Below are positions 45,731 through 59,067 of a stretch of 64,000 nucleotides of DNA, one piece after another. Where the stretch lies: NCBI GenBank assembly GCA_033980235.1, contig CM067075.1, positions 2,469,148 through 2,533,147 of the forward strand. Direction: 5' to 3'. Every line of letters begins with the position of its first letter. Within the stretch, counting starts at the first letter, position 1. Position numbers and translations under genes: made by a program. Source of the stretch: Diadema setosum. Lineage: Eukaryota; Echinodermata; Echinoidea; Diadematoida; Diadematidae. The notes beneath the pieces were generated by a model. That model did no database searches, was not told the DNA's origin, and saw only the letters and a list, made by a program, of their open reading frames with translations.

Positions 45731-46157
45731 ATGTTCATGTTTAAATTACCAAAATATATAAGAGTTAACATTTATTCCATTCAATTATGGATCTCTACAG
45801 CTGAAATATGAGATTTCCGGATTTCTTTTAATTCTGTATATGAAATGAACAAGAAATTGTGAGCATAACATCATCAACTTGCTGATTTGAATATTCATAA
45901 AGACTGGTCAAGAAGACATAGTGTCTTCGGAAAAATGTTGAAATTTCAGAATGTAATCAACTTCTTTATTTCCTATCCGATTTTAATCATTTTACACTGT
46001 TTTGCGAGTATTTGTTCTCTTTCTTATGAAATTAACAAAATTCTAGAGTGGATTTTTTCTTGAAGGCTATATACCTCTATCAGTCATTGTGTGTAACAAA
46101 ATCGAAACACTCTCACCATTACAAATCAATTGCTGTTCATGATTATTTATCATGCAG
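45731..46157 (+). other. Intron remnant upstream of locus E exon 2
   Basis: This matches the 3' part of intron 1 of locus C (30080-30823, with internal gaps) and ends in the same acceptor, TTTATCATGCAG. No exon 1 is found between locus D and this point. Confidence 0.75.
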
Positions 46158-47192
46158 GTGGAAGCCAGCACTTTCGCAGGCGCATCAAAGCTGAGAACGA
46201 TTAACCTTCAAAGTAACAATCTCGAACTTTTCCACCGACTTGCTCTGAATGGCTCGAACAGTGATCTTCGAGAAATATACTTAGGCCACAATATGATCGC
46301 AAAGATCGAGACGGACACCTTCCAGTTTGTGATAAAATTGGAGTTCATTGCCCTGAATAATAATAACCTGTCAAGTCTTGGTCCTGGTGTCTTTGATAAT
46401 TTGAGGCATCTAGAAGTTCTCGACCTCGCGTATAACAAACTGAAGATATTATCAAGCGACATTTTTGCTCCCTTGCGTCGACTTCAAACGATCATCCTTT
46501 CTGACAACCAGTTGATTTCTACTGGAAGAGTCCTCATCCTCCCACGAATCACGACTCTAGACTTACACAATAACAACTTGATGAGACTTGAGAATGTAAT
46601 GGAACAGACAATGGCTCGTCTTCAAGTTTTGTTTCTTGAAGGCAATCCTTGGAACTGTGACTGTCATTTGGAAGCCCTCCGTCTTTGGTACATGTGGCTA
46701 CATTCTCAGGGAGATCACGGGGTCTACGTCGATAGTCCTATCTGTCATGAGCCGCCTTCTCTCGCCAAGCAACCAATAAATGGAGGGCATGAGGGATTTT
46801 GCCCGAAGTTAGACTTCAGCTCTACCACTGACTCACCAAAGAGCACGGAAGGTTTATCTGATAAAATCAGCAATATAACATTACCTTATACAGATGAACC
46901 GAACTCTTCTAGCAATGGTAATGTGAAAGTAATAATCATAGTTACGTTCATTCTTTTAGCAGTGACGGTAGTGTGTATCGCATTTGCATTGAAGTACAAA
47001 TGCGGAATTTGCAATCAAACTTCAACAAACGATCGCGAATTACAAACGAATCCCGACGGAACAGTCCGAAAACAAACAAAGAATGAGTATGCGTCGTCAG
47101 TGAGATATAGCTTAGTTGAAAGAACAGCAAATGAACGTGCCGCGCCCGAAAGTGGGCAACCAGCAAAATGCGACTACCGCAATGATAAATAA
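46158..47192 (+). CDS. LRR receptor, locus E, exon 2 (orphan)
   Basis: 344 open codons. LRRs 2b-8 and the C-cap are nearly identical to locus C; differences include LRTINLQ, the HNNNLMRLENVMEQ repeat and FCPKLDF. Stalk and membrane segment (VIIIVTFILLAVTVVCIAFA) follow. The tail diverges from C after KYKCG and ends ...AKCDYRNDK. Just past that point another frame reads NATTAMINNSVEGQ, homologous to TETTPMISYLVERAQ in D, so the E tail ends in a frameshifted sequence. No exon 1 or promoter is found upstream. A transcript could be made by splicing from exon 1 of locus D, since all these introns are phase 0. Otherwise E is a pseudogene. Confidence 0.7.
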   Translation: MEASTFAGASKLRTINLQSNNLELFHRLALNGSNSDLREIYLGHNMIAKIETDTFQFVIKLEFIALNNNNLSSLGPGVFDNLRHLEVLDLAYNKLKILSSDIFAPLRRLQTIILSDNQLISTGRVLILPRITTLDLHNNNLMRLENVMEQTMARLQVLFLEGNPWNCDCHLEALRLWYMWLHSQGDHGVYVDSPICHEPPSLAKQPINGGHEGFCPKLDFSSTTDSPKSTEGLSDKISNITLPYTDEPNSSSNGNVKVIIIVTFILLAVTVVCIAFALKYKCGICNQTSTNDRELQTNPDGTVRKQTKNEYASSVRYSLVERTANERAAPESGQPAKCDYRNDK

Positions 47193-48468
47193 CTCAGTAG
47201 AAGGACAACGAAGAAAAGAAACAACATCTGGCTGCGTGCAAGGTATCATCTAGGCTATACACCAACAAAGAGTAACAGAGAAGAGGGTACGGTATTACAG
47301 CTTATTGTCTTATGATAAACCAGGAGAGGAAAAGAGATCCAGAAAAGGCATATTTCATCCACTTCTATAAATGGTTTGGAAAGACAATTTTGCTCTCCTC
47401 TCCGGTATAAAAGCCGATGACATACAGCAACTGCACGGGTGAATCTCATTATAATGTGCCAGTTTGCTGAATGACATTTACTTGTGGCTGTTCACTTATT
47501 AATGTGCAATAGGGTTTGATGTGCTGGCATCACTGCAAAATACATAACAGACGAAACTTTAATCACTGCAAAATACATAACAGACGAAACTTTAAACAAG
47601 ACTTCCATGTATCAGTGCTATCTAAAGAGGATGAGATTGCTAAAAAAAGACGATAGATCAGACACACGTTTTTAACGACTGAAATTAAACATTGATACAT
47701 TTATTTTGTATTATAGGATAATGACATTTGCCAGTAAGCATTACGTTTTCTAAATTATTTCTAATGTGGGAACTGCATGATGTCTTCCAACCACAGCTCA
47801 TTGTCCATTATCAATGTCAGTTGCATGGTATATAAACTGTATATAATACAGTTATATATACAACAAGGGCAGATTATTTATATTTTGTTTCACCTGGGCC
47901 ATTGTACACCGTTTTTGAGAACATGAGGGACCATGATACCTATTGTTTAGTGCATACAACCTAAAATAGTACATTCGATTGTTCACGTGGCATTTCTTGC
48001 ACTAGAATGAAATGACGAGTATATATCTATTAAACCTGCTGGTACGTACTTAACACGCGGAGGCCTCCAGAATTAGGAAAAATGTATGATTATTGTGACC
48101 ATACTCTGCGAAGGTAATGTCAATTGGCGCCCTCAAATTGCAAATCAGTACAACACAACACAACTATGTGTGTGTGTTATTTTCTGCTATTTTTGCCTCA
48201 TCATTATCGTTATTATTTTCACTATTATCTTGATCATCATTATTTTTTTGTATACAATATCTATATCATGTCCTGTATCCATCATCATTATTTTGTCCAA
48301 TTTCTTTCATCCTCAGTCTTGATAAAGGGCAGGGCCCGAAAGCTTGAGAATAAAAATCAAACCGTGAGGATTCAAGCTACGTCTATCGTCTCATCCTTTC
48401 TCTCACCTACACACTACTAAGATGCGACTGCCCAGGGGTTTAACAACTGAAAACACACCTGTCACACT

Positions 48469-48470
<2 letters not shown>
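47193..48470 (+). other. 3' flank of locus E
   Basis: This is a paralogue of 31826-33240. A 25-27-base direct repeat (ATCACTGCAAAATACATAACAG) occurs twice at 47527-47585. The Penelope-like motif at 48317-48360 carries the GGGC/GCCC stem. No gene. Confidence 0.6.
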
Positions 48471-48524
<54 letters not shown>

Positions 48525-48628
48525 AAAGAAATTGGACTGAGGACTGAGGATTTCTTTCAATATATGCAACCAACAATGAGGCACCGCGCACGTTCGGGAC
48601 CCAGGGAACTATCTCTCACACTATTAAA

Positions 48629-48684
<56 letters not shown>
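48471..48684. repeat. (AT)n tracts flanking a short hairpin block
   Basis: AT tracts lie at 48471-48521 and about 48626-48682. Between them TTGAAAGAAAT (48522-48532) pairs with ATTTCTTTCAA (48550-48560) around two direct GGACTGA copies. The block recurs at 55343-55440. Confidence 0.8.
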
Positions 48685-50994
<2,310 letters not shown>

Positions 50995-51151
50995 ACAGAC
51001 GCCGCGGCGCCGTAGCCGGATAACTTCAAGCTCTGCAATTCGCGCCATCACGTGTGAGAGGTCGATCAAGTCAAAGTCCATCACACATTCACACCACAAC
51101 TGCACAAACACAATGTTTGTCATCGTAGTAGTATGTTATATGTCTCTCTTC

Positions 51152-51182
<31 letters not shown>

Positions 51183-51673
51183 TCATACAATTCCTGTCTT
51201 TGTCTCTCTTTCTGCGTCTCTCTACGTATTTATTCTTTTTCATCTATCTCCATTAATTTTGCTCCCGTCTTGTCCCGTCTAAGTTCAAACAAGAAAGAAA
51301 ATATAGCGCGATCTGATTACTAGCAAATCTACTTCTTTTTTTTTCTCGCATACACAATGTGCCTTTTCCCCCTGTCAGGCAGCAGAGCATAATAATACTT
51401 GAAGAAGAACATGTCTGTGCACGGTGAAGTAAGAGATAGAGGAATATTCATTGAAGTGAAATTCGGATAGTTCACTAATTTTGATGTGCAATTTCCTTGT
51501 TAACTGTACATTATTGAAACCTATGACCCTATGAAATACATTCTGTTATCTCAGAGGAACTGTGTTTTGTTTGCTCGTATCTATAGAAGACATTGCAAAT
51601 TTCTCCCATTCAATTCAATTTTTTCCATTTTTACTTCTCGTTCTCTTTCCCTGTCTCTCCTCCCCCTCCCCCC

Positions 51674-51712
<39 letters not shown>

Positions 51713-51720
51713 ACTTTGAT
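50995..51720. other. Shared GC-core block and (CT)n tracts upstream of locus G
   Basis: ACGCCGCGGCGCCGTAGCCG at about 50999 and TTCAAGCTCTGCAATTCGCG follow the same order as at 39258 and 59095. (CT)n tracts lie at 51148-51176 and 51676-51712. No gene. Confidence 0.6.
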
Positions 51721-52192
51721 AAAGGCCATGAACAACAGGAACCCCTCAGTAATTCAGGTACTGGGGTATTCAATTGAAGGTTTGTTGTTTTTTTTCCTTA
51801 GCTAATTGTACAAGTCGTATGAGAATGCAAAATCGCCACAATGAATTATTCTACCAAGGGTGAGAGACTGCAGTAACAACAGTGTTCGGGGATTACCCTG
51901 CTGCGCTTTTTTTTTTTAGAATCTGATTGGTTGCTTTGGGGGCGCGTTATGTGACACGTGATCACCAAAGCGAGAATCCCGCCGTTTTCAACACTGTCAA
52001 TAATGAAAATTCCGGCTAAATATTAGGCACCTGTTGGATCAAACCTCAGTGATCGCTATATCATCAAGTTCCTCTGCATCATTAGTCAGTGTTGGCGCAT
52101 TAGATTATTTAGAAATCATTTCATGTAAATACATGTATTCAAATTCTATATAAATGCAATTTCTAGTATATTGCTCGGATCAACGACAATAA
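51721..52192 (+). promoter_or_regulatory. Promoter and leader of LRR locus G, without its gene
   Basis: This aligns closely with 59826-60290 upstream of locus F. GATTGG lies at 51925-51930 and CACGTGATCAC at 51955-51965 (30 bases apart), TATATAAAT near 52150 and the leader CGGATCAACGACAATAACAG. At 52192, just before the expected start codon, the match ends and unrelated DNA follows. The gene body has been lost or displaced. Confidence 0.75.
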
Positions 52193-53315
52193 CAGGCACT
52201 GACCTAATCGAGCGGTCGCCGCCGCGCGATTTTGGGAACAAAAATAACAGAGACAAAAATGACAATAGCACAGAAGAAAACCAAGGAAATAAATCGAGCG
52301 GTCGCCGTCGAGCGATTTATTGACTAAAATGATAAAGATGAAAAAAAAAATGACAGAAGCACTGAAGGAAACCAGGGACTAGATGGGGAAGAGAATCTAG
52401 CGCAATGTGGAAGAACGCAGGGGGAAGGATAGAGGCAAGGAAACTCAACCAACATCTCAGCATCTCAACATCTCGGCAACCAACACGAGGAACAGGGAAG
52501 ACAGGGACAATCACTTTGGGGCAAAAGAGATGAAAGCTGAAAGTTAGAGTCGATATGTAGACTTATGGTTTGGTTATCTTATCATTCATTAAAGGTCTAC
52601 TCAATGAAGAAGTAATGACATATTGAATGAATGGCAAGAAATGGGGAAAAGGAAAATATCAAATTAAATAGGAATAGAAAAATACTGTAGAATAAAGAAG
52701 CACACAAGATTTTGGAATAATCTAATCTATTTTAATATTTGTTCCATCTTTGATTTTCCTCCCTTTTGTTTGATTCCTAATTTCTAGTTATCTGTGGTTT
52801 CACAAAGCTGAGGTCTATAGTTGGTAATTAAACTCTTAGATCTGTTGCCTCGAGTTTTATCTTAATTGATTAATTAATTGATTAATCATCACATCACAAA
52901 TTACATAGGTACACGAATAAACCCAGGTAGCTCGTGAGAAATTTCCTGCAGAGACCGACGGGCCGCCGCCCGTACGCTTACGGGACACCGGTAGATGACC
53001 TATCGCTCACCCGTCGGTCTCTGAGCAATTTCGTGAAAAGATCGGCCGGTGGCCGGTGGGGGATCGTCCAGTTGCCAATGGGGCATCGCTCGGTAACTGC
53101 TCAGTCTCTGTGCGGAGAAGATCCCCATGTTTCACATTTTTTACCTAAAATCGATCGGTGACCGACGAGAAATCGACAGGGCATCGCTCGGGCATCGCTG
53201 AGATTTTATTAGCCTGCCCGACATCTCCAAGAACTGCTGGGCAGTGCCAAAATTTCAGCAGCGACCGAGCAGGCTACAAATCGGTCGGTCGCCGCTCTGA
53301 GTTGTGAACGTAGCC
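52193..53315. other. Unrelated DNA replacing locus G
   Basis: Two GAGCGGTCGCCG-type words lie near 52210 and 52295. Bases 52950-53310 are GC-rich, with repeated CGGTCGG/CCGGTGG words and an end (GTTGTGAACGTAGCCTTAA) that looks like the border of an inverted-repeat element, although I could not match its other end. No gene is seen. Confidence 0.45.
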
Positions 53316-53915
53316 TTAAACAAGTGGGACGGCTTCAAGTCGATAAAAACACGCAAACATGCATAAAATTGCACCATTTACAACATCAAAATGCAAAACC
53401 TCTCACCGTGGTCCCCCCTCCCACATCCCCCCCCCCTCCCGCCGCTCGCTCCGCTCGCTCAGGCTCTGTCTCATTCATGACATTCAGTGGAAGAATCAAT
53501 ACAGGAATTTTATTTCAATTATACCATTTAAGGAAAATTGTTCAATAATAATCGTCATCAAAATGTTCTCCTACTATAAACAAGTGGGACTTTTTCAAGT
53601 CGATAAAACACGCAAAAACATGTATCAAATTGCACCATTTACAACATCAAATTGCAAAAAGCTCTCACCGTGGGAGGGTGCGAAACCCCTTCCTCCCCTC
53701 CCCCCCCCCCCCCCTCCCCCCTCCCTCGCTCTCTCTGTTCGCTTGGGTTCGGTTCCGTTCGTGATATTAAGTGTAAGTATAAATACAAGAAGTTTATTCA
53801 AATGATTCCATTTTATAGCCAAATATTGTTCTATATTAATTGACATCACAATATAATGCTACCTTAAACAAGTGGGACTGTTTCAAGTCAACAAACGCGC
53901 AAAAACATGCATCAA
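53316..53915. repeat. Tandem repeat, unit 260-288 bp, 2.2 copies
   Basis: Units start with TAAACAAGTGGGAC, with CAAGTGGGAC at 53321, 53581 and 53869. Each contains TTGCACCATTTACAACATC, CTCTCACCGTGG, a C-run and a TTCATTTTAT-like end. The C-rich frames are artefacts of low complexity. Confidence 0.85.
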
Positions 53916-53990
53916 GTGTTGATACTCTCAGTATCAACACTTGAGAAAGGGCGGCGAGACGCTCGAAAATTTGTGTGAAGAAATAAACCG
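53913..53990 (+). other. Perfect 14-bp hairpin followed by Penelope-like motif
   Basis: CAAGTGTTGATACT (53913-53926), loop CTC, then the exact complement to 53943. It runs directly into TTGAGAAAGGGCGGCGAGAC, GCTCGAAAATTTG and an AATAAACCG. The GGGCG/CGCTC stem pairs with one wobble. The layout is the same as at 44888-44960. Confidence 0.6.
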
Positions 53991-54030
53991 TTGGTGAATA
54001 CAGCATGAACTTTGTTGCAGCTTTGTTACT

Positions 54031-54038
54031 TATATATA

Positions 54039-54110
<72 letters not shown>
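54031..54110. repeat. (AT)n microsatellite
   Basis: AT tract of about 75-80 bp. Confidence 0.97.
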
Positions 54111-54112
<2 letters not shown>

Positions 54113-54722
54113 AACGAAATTCGGTGGAACCGATTCGATTAATTGTTCGATTAGTATTTGTTATGATCAATAGTGTCTATAACATAGAAAGGGGCACAAT
54201 ATCGAAACGTTGGACAAACGTTTCAAAGTGGTAGAGCATCATTATGAGTTTAAACATTTATTATCTAATATGTGGTTACTTGTTTATCATGGACAAGTTT
54301 GGATTATCTTAATACCAACTCCGGTTTAGACCGATGATACATGCCGAATTATAGTAACCATGTACAAGAAATACTGTTAAAACGTATAATCATTGTACGA
54401 ATTTTGTAACCACGCCAACATTGTAAATGATTTGAACGACTACTGCGGGTATTTTCAGCGATGTTCACGTCCGTGCGGGGTTGCCTCCTCATTCCGCGAT
54501 AGGAGGAGAGGCATATAAAGTGGCCGTTGTGTGACATAGTCCGCAACAAGTAACCCGCATATGATACATTTTCCAATGTGTTATTAATGTTCACTTCTAT
54601 ATTTAATAGACTGTACATGTGTTCCTGAACTGCTGTCTTCACTGTGTCTACTTGAGGGTACTACCATGATGCAATAGCTTGAAGAGTTGGTGGTACATGT
54701 TCCTGAGAAGACCAACTAGCAA
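54111..54722. other. Intergenic, no gene seen
   Basis: A small inverted repeat, GAAACGTTGGACAAACGTTTC, lies at about 54203-54223. The minus-strand frame at 54642-54349 has no recognisable features. Confidence 0.4.
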
Positions 54723-54866
54723 GTCATTGGATTTCGGGTATATTGGTAATGTGACTTGTCGCATAGTCCGTGCCCAATCCAAGTTCCAGCCGTCGTCATT
54801 GGATTTCGGGTATAATGGTAATGTGATTTGTCGCATAGTCCGTGCCCAATCCAAGTTCCAGTCGTC
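54723..54866. repeat. 72-bp tandem duplication
   Basis: Two units, 54723-54794 and 54795-54866, differ at a few bases (TATATTGG/TATAATGG, GACTTG/GATTTG). Because 72 is divisible by three, frames stay open across it, but no protein family is recognisable. Confidence 0.9.
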
Positions 54867-54972
54867 GCCTGAGGAAGTTGGTAACGGTGTGATATAGCAC
54901 TTTACCCCGTGCCATCAACGATACCTGTGCCACCATATGGTTGTGAAAGGTGTTCCACGTTAGCGTGACTGA

Positions 54973-55063
54973 GTTGGTAGCAAGAGTTGGTAGCAAAAGT
55001 TGGTAACAAAACTTGGTAGCAGAACTTGGTAGCAAGAGTTGGTAGCAAAAGTTGGTAACAAAA
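54973..55063. repeat. 13-bp minisatellite, seven units
   Basis: Unit GTTGGTAGCAAAA with variants (GTTGGTAACAAAA, CTTGGTAGCAGAA). A three-unit block is repeated in the same order at the start and end. Confidence 0.92.
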
Positions 55064-55522
55064 TAAGTGTACCAATTTAACATCCTCTACAAGTGACGCT
55101 TGGGAGTGACATACTTTAAGTGATGCTGAACTTGGTATGTGTGCAGCTTGGTGTTGGTGAGCTGCTTCTGACACAACATGATACATGGTAGCGTACAGAC
55201 TAGTAGTTTTAATAATCTAAAGGGATCGTTGTAAACTGCAACAAAACGAACCCCGCCTACTCGGCCATCCTGACACGGCTCGCGGAGAAATTTGTACAAA
55301 AGTCAAATACACTCACGACGAGAAGGCGAGTTCGTCACAATATATTGAAAGAAATTGGACTGAGGACTGAGGATTTCTTTCTATATATATGCAACCAATA
55401 ATGAGGCACAGCGCACGTTCGGGACCCAGGGAACTATCTCTCACACTATTATATATATGTATATATATATAATGTTCATCTTGGAATTTTCCACGTGTTG
55501 GACTTCGAATGTTGTAATTATT
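55064..55522. other. Start of duplicated spacer unit 2
   Basis: Bases 55343-55440 repeat the hairpin block of 48522-48620 (TTGAAAGAAATTGGACTGAG ... CACGTTCGGGACCCAGG). No gene. Confidence 0.5.
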
Positions 55523-55708
55523 AGAAGAAAGAGTCTCAAGTACGCCATGGATGCACTACGCGCATGACGCGCATAGCATTGTTGTTATGATTCATGTTTA
55601 TCATTGTCCATCATTGTCTTTGCACTGACGAAGGTCTGAGGCAGACCGAAAATTTTGTAATAAAATTTTGTAATAGTTGGATCCATGGCGTACTTGAGAC
55701 TCTTTCTT

Positions 55709-55710
<2 letters not shown>
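55523..55710 (+). other. Inverted-repeat segment containing a hammerhead-ribozyme-like fold
   Basis: Perfect 30-bp inverted repeats (55523-55552 and 55681-55710) enclose a candidate type I hammerhead. Stem I is TTGCA (55620-55624) with TGTAA (55669-55673, one G-T). The core CTGACGA is at 55625-55631. Stem II is GGTCT/AGACC (55633-55637/55643-55647). GAA is at 55648-55650. Stem III is AATTTT/AAAATT (55651-55656/55662-55667). The scissile position would be after T55668. One extra A (55632) lies before stem II. Hammerheads are known in Penelope-like retroelements, and the other motif copies here support that origin. Activity is untested. The segment lies inside what is a plain (AT)n tract in spacer unit 1. 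Confidence 0.55.

Positions 55711-55712
<2 letters not shown>

Positions 55713-55751
<39 letters not shown>
55713..55751. repeat. (AT)n microsatellite
   Basis: AT tract directly after the inverted-repeat segment, continuing the tract seen uninterrupted at 48626-48682. Confidence 0.95.
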
Positions 55752-55755
<4 letters not shown>

Positions 55756-57190
55756 ACGGAGGTTAACTTGGCCTAACGAAGCATCATAACCACCAAAAAT
55801 ACCCAGACTCTCAAACAAGGTGTTTGGTCGATTTCGGTCATCTTGTCGAACTCTTTATTTACATATTCCTCCGCGGAACAATAAAGTGCCCAGAAATGAT
55901 AGTACAATGCACATTTATCTATAACAATATATTATACTAATGATGCACAGGATATAGAGTGTGTTAGTGAAGGTGCGGCGCGCTCGAGAGTATTGACAAT
56001 GGTGCGACATGCACGAGGCGCAGCCGAGTGCATGTTTGCAACCGTTGTCAATACTCGAGAGTGAGCCGCACCTTCACTAACGCCACGAAATAATCCTGTG
56101 CATCATTTGTTTTATAAAATGGGTCGAAAACTAACAGCATTATTCACGTACCTTTGTGGGTCAATACCAGTCAGCTACATGTAGCACTCGCTCAAAAGTC
56201 CTGATGTCCGAAGATGTTCGTCCCAAACATTTACGCACGTCGCACTCGGAAATCCCGCACATAAGTACTGTACGTACGTATATAAGAGTATATACGCCAC
56301 GTACTGTTATGCACAAGAAAGGCAGCCGGCTGTTGTGGCAGCCCGCGGCCCGAACTAGAAGTTGTTTACAGGATTGACAGCGCGTATAGTAGCACGTGAC
56401 GCACTTGTAACAACTGATTGAGTGCGCACTGCTAGTGTAAAACATTGTGACGTACGTCAGGCCAGGGAGGTGGAAGAGAGACTCTTCTTAGTGCTTACCT
56501 GAAGAAAATAATGCACGCACACGTGACTAATTTCAGCGCTTCCAATTGGCTACATTCTTGAACCCATTTTATAAAATGTAATATGTGTGTGTGCATAATG
56601 CATTACTAATGCATGCTTAAATGGCACTGTATTCCACCAATCAAGACGTAGCGTTGTCTTTCTTTTTCCTTCATTTAGTTCGCGCTTTCTATATGCATTG
56701 TCAGATCCTGGAGATACATTATTTTTGTATAGATCCTACTGCATGAAGTCCTGCATAGAGCTCATAAAAGCTCGAACGAAATAAAGGCAACAGAAAGCAG
56801 TAGCAACGTATGTATCATTTGGATACTACACATTCTTATGCCTATACAATGTCTCCACCTCCTAGAGTTTTAAAGTTGGCACATTTTCTTCCGTCTATGT
56901 TATCAAGTCTAATGTAGGCCTGTAAGATCTAGGCCTATCTATATATGAACAGTTTGTTCGCAAAAACCGATAAGTCCATATTTGCCAAATTGAGATATTT
57001 GCGATTAAATGTCAAGAAAGATAAAGAGAATAATAAGAAAAATTTCGCTTCTTTTGACCATAACTTCAAAAATGTAACTTTATATGTAGTGACCAATATA
57101 TCATTTAAAAGGTATTATTTTGTACTTTATGACAGAGACCATACTTCAAAATCTTCAAAAATGGACTTATCGGTTTTTGCGAACAAACTC

Positions 57191-57282
<92 letters not shown>

Positions 57283-58001
57283 GTGTGTGTGTGTGTCTTC
57301 ATCATAACTTTTGCACGTGTAATTGGATACTTTCGTCATTGTTTTATACGTTTGATTTGCTCTTCTTTGGACAAAGAGTTTCAAGGATATACCCGCCTCT
57401 AATATGTTTCCATGATATTAAACATCAAATAAAGATCTATATGGTTTATCAAGATCGGTGATAGGAATGTCCTGTCCACAAGGGAGCAAAAAGATCAATA
57501 AAGGAGACGGATCTATATATTACGAAGTCCAATCAATGCACTCGACCATAACCACAAAGTCAGTGACAATTTTCAGCCTTCCAATTTAAAGCGAGGCGTT
57601 ATCGACCTTTGCACCCTTTGAACCCGTTTCCTTGCAAATACAGATCTTTGTCGGGGTGACGTCGACTACCGACGCGAAAAAAAAAAAAATAATAGCTTAC
57701 TCTATCTAATGAGGGTACCGTTGGCCTTTCTGAAGTCTATGAGCTGTTCTCTATCATGTCTATGAGCTGTTTCTCTGTGAGCTTGAGCCCTTACCCATGT
57801 CATATGACCTATTGGTGTTGCCAAGAAGGAAATGGTTTTGATTTTTTTCTTTCATTCAAAATAAGGCTTCCTTTCACTTTCCCCAGAGCCAGAACCTGTT
57901 GTTAGGCAGTTTCTTTCTATCATTCACAATCAATATAATCAATCCAATTTACACCAGCGGGAATGTACATATTATTATATAACATTTTAGATGTATAGGT
58001 C

Positions 58002-58041
<40 letters not shown>

Positions 58042-58506
58042 TGCATTTTGATTGAATCATTTTTTTATTCAAGAAAATGTTTTATACATAACCAGGTCAA
58101 CTATCTCTTTAGATAATTGCAGGTATACATCGAAAGTTACAAATCACAATTTTAAGAACATACAACACAAATTACAGCCGTGAGATTAATGCGCCAGTAT
58201 CGACAGAAATATTCAACACTAACAATCAGTATAACAATTCTACATAATGTATATATATATGTGTGTGTGTGTGTTGGACGTTTAAGGAAACTTCATACTC
58301 TGGACGGACCCATAATCTGTCGTTGTTCTGCATTGTTTTTCTGATTTCGTTTTATACAGAATCAAAAACTTCATTTACTTTCCCATTGAACAAAATATCC
58401 GTGGTCCTAAAAACTGTCATGGGCCTCCTTTCAATGTAATCTAATTCCATATCGATACCGGTATAAAACATTACACTTATGCACTACTAATTAACAAAAA
58501 TTTACA
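55752..58506. other. Duplicated spacer unit 2 (G-F interval)
   Basis: This is the copy of 48685-50870, interrupted at 55936-56577 by inserted DNA (separate entry). AT/TG tracts lie at 57194-57296 and 58010-58035. Frames in the shared parts are not conserved between the two copies. Confidence 0.7.
55941..56577. mobile_element. Inserted DNA beginning with a foldback hairpin
   Basis: This is absent from the paralogous position near 48880. The left part is a 165-base hairpin. TGATGCACAGGAT (55941-55953) pairs with its complement (56093-56105), and GTTAGTGAAGGTGCGGC (55963-55979) with 56065-56081. The rest (56106-56577) is CpG-richer and is bounded by TTTTATAAAATGGGT (about 56111) and its complement, ACCCATTTTATAAAA, at about 56562. 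That makes a second, outer inverted repeat. The frames at 56156-56445 show no known domain. Confidence 0.6.
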
Positions 58507-59010
58507 TATATGTGAGTATATGAATATAAGAATGACCCAAGTCCATGGATGACCATTTCAAGTAAACTTTAAAAAACTTCATATTTTTTTATTTGTCCAA
58601 AAATATTCTATTTAACTGTGATGGGAAAGCAACATTGTATATACAATTTAGAACATATATTATTATGACAATTAACATTTGCATTAATTGTGGAGAGGCC
58701 ATTTTGTGTGATGGACTTGGGTCGTTCTTTGATTCATATGGACTTGGGTCGTTCTTTGATTCATACACATGATATTCTGCTATAGAGATGAGAGAAGGAC
58801 GAGAGAGGGCGCTATAATATGAATGTAAGAACGACCCAAGTCCTTCATGTTTACATTCATATAAGATTTAACTCATTTATTTCAGGCACTTCCGGTGGTA
58901 ATAAGGATTTATCATTTATACACAAGATGAGTCCATGCATAAGCTACAATTTCCCATGTCAAACTAAATTTGGCCAAAAATTGGACTTGGGTCGTTCTTA
59001 TATTCATATA

Positions 59011-59017
<7 letters not shown>
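58507..59017. mobile_element. About 0.5-kb inverted-repeat element
   Basis: The left end reads GAGTATATGAATATAAGAA then TGACCCAAGTCCA. The right end is its complement, ending near 59017. Internal copies of GGACTTGGGTCGTTCTT occur twice in tandem (about 58729 and 58759) and once inverted (about 58829). It is absent from spacer unit 1 (near 50870). No coding frame. The target duplication is obscured by the surrounding AT repeats. Confidence 0.75.

Positions 59018-59067
<50 letters not shown>

Noticed and set aside
53359..53849. Pro- and Gly-rich frames on both strands
   Set aside because: They come from C-runs inside a 260-288-bp tandem repeat and have no conserved start or composition.
54648..54897. 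Open frames crossing the 72-bp duplication
   Set aside because: They stay open only because the unit length is a multiple of three. No family features are seen and the frame is open on both strands.
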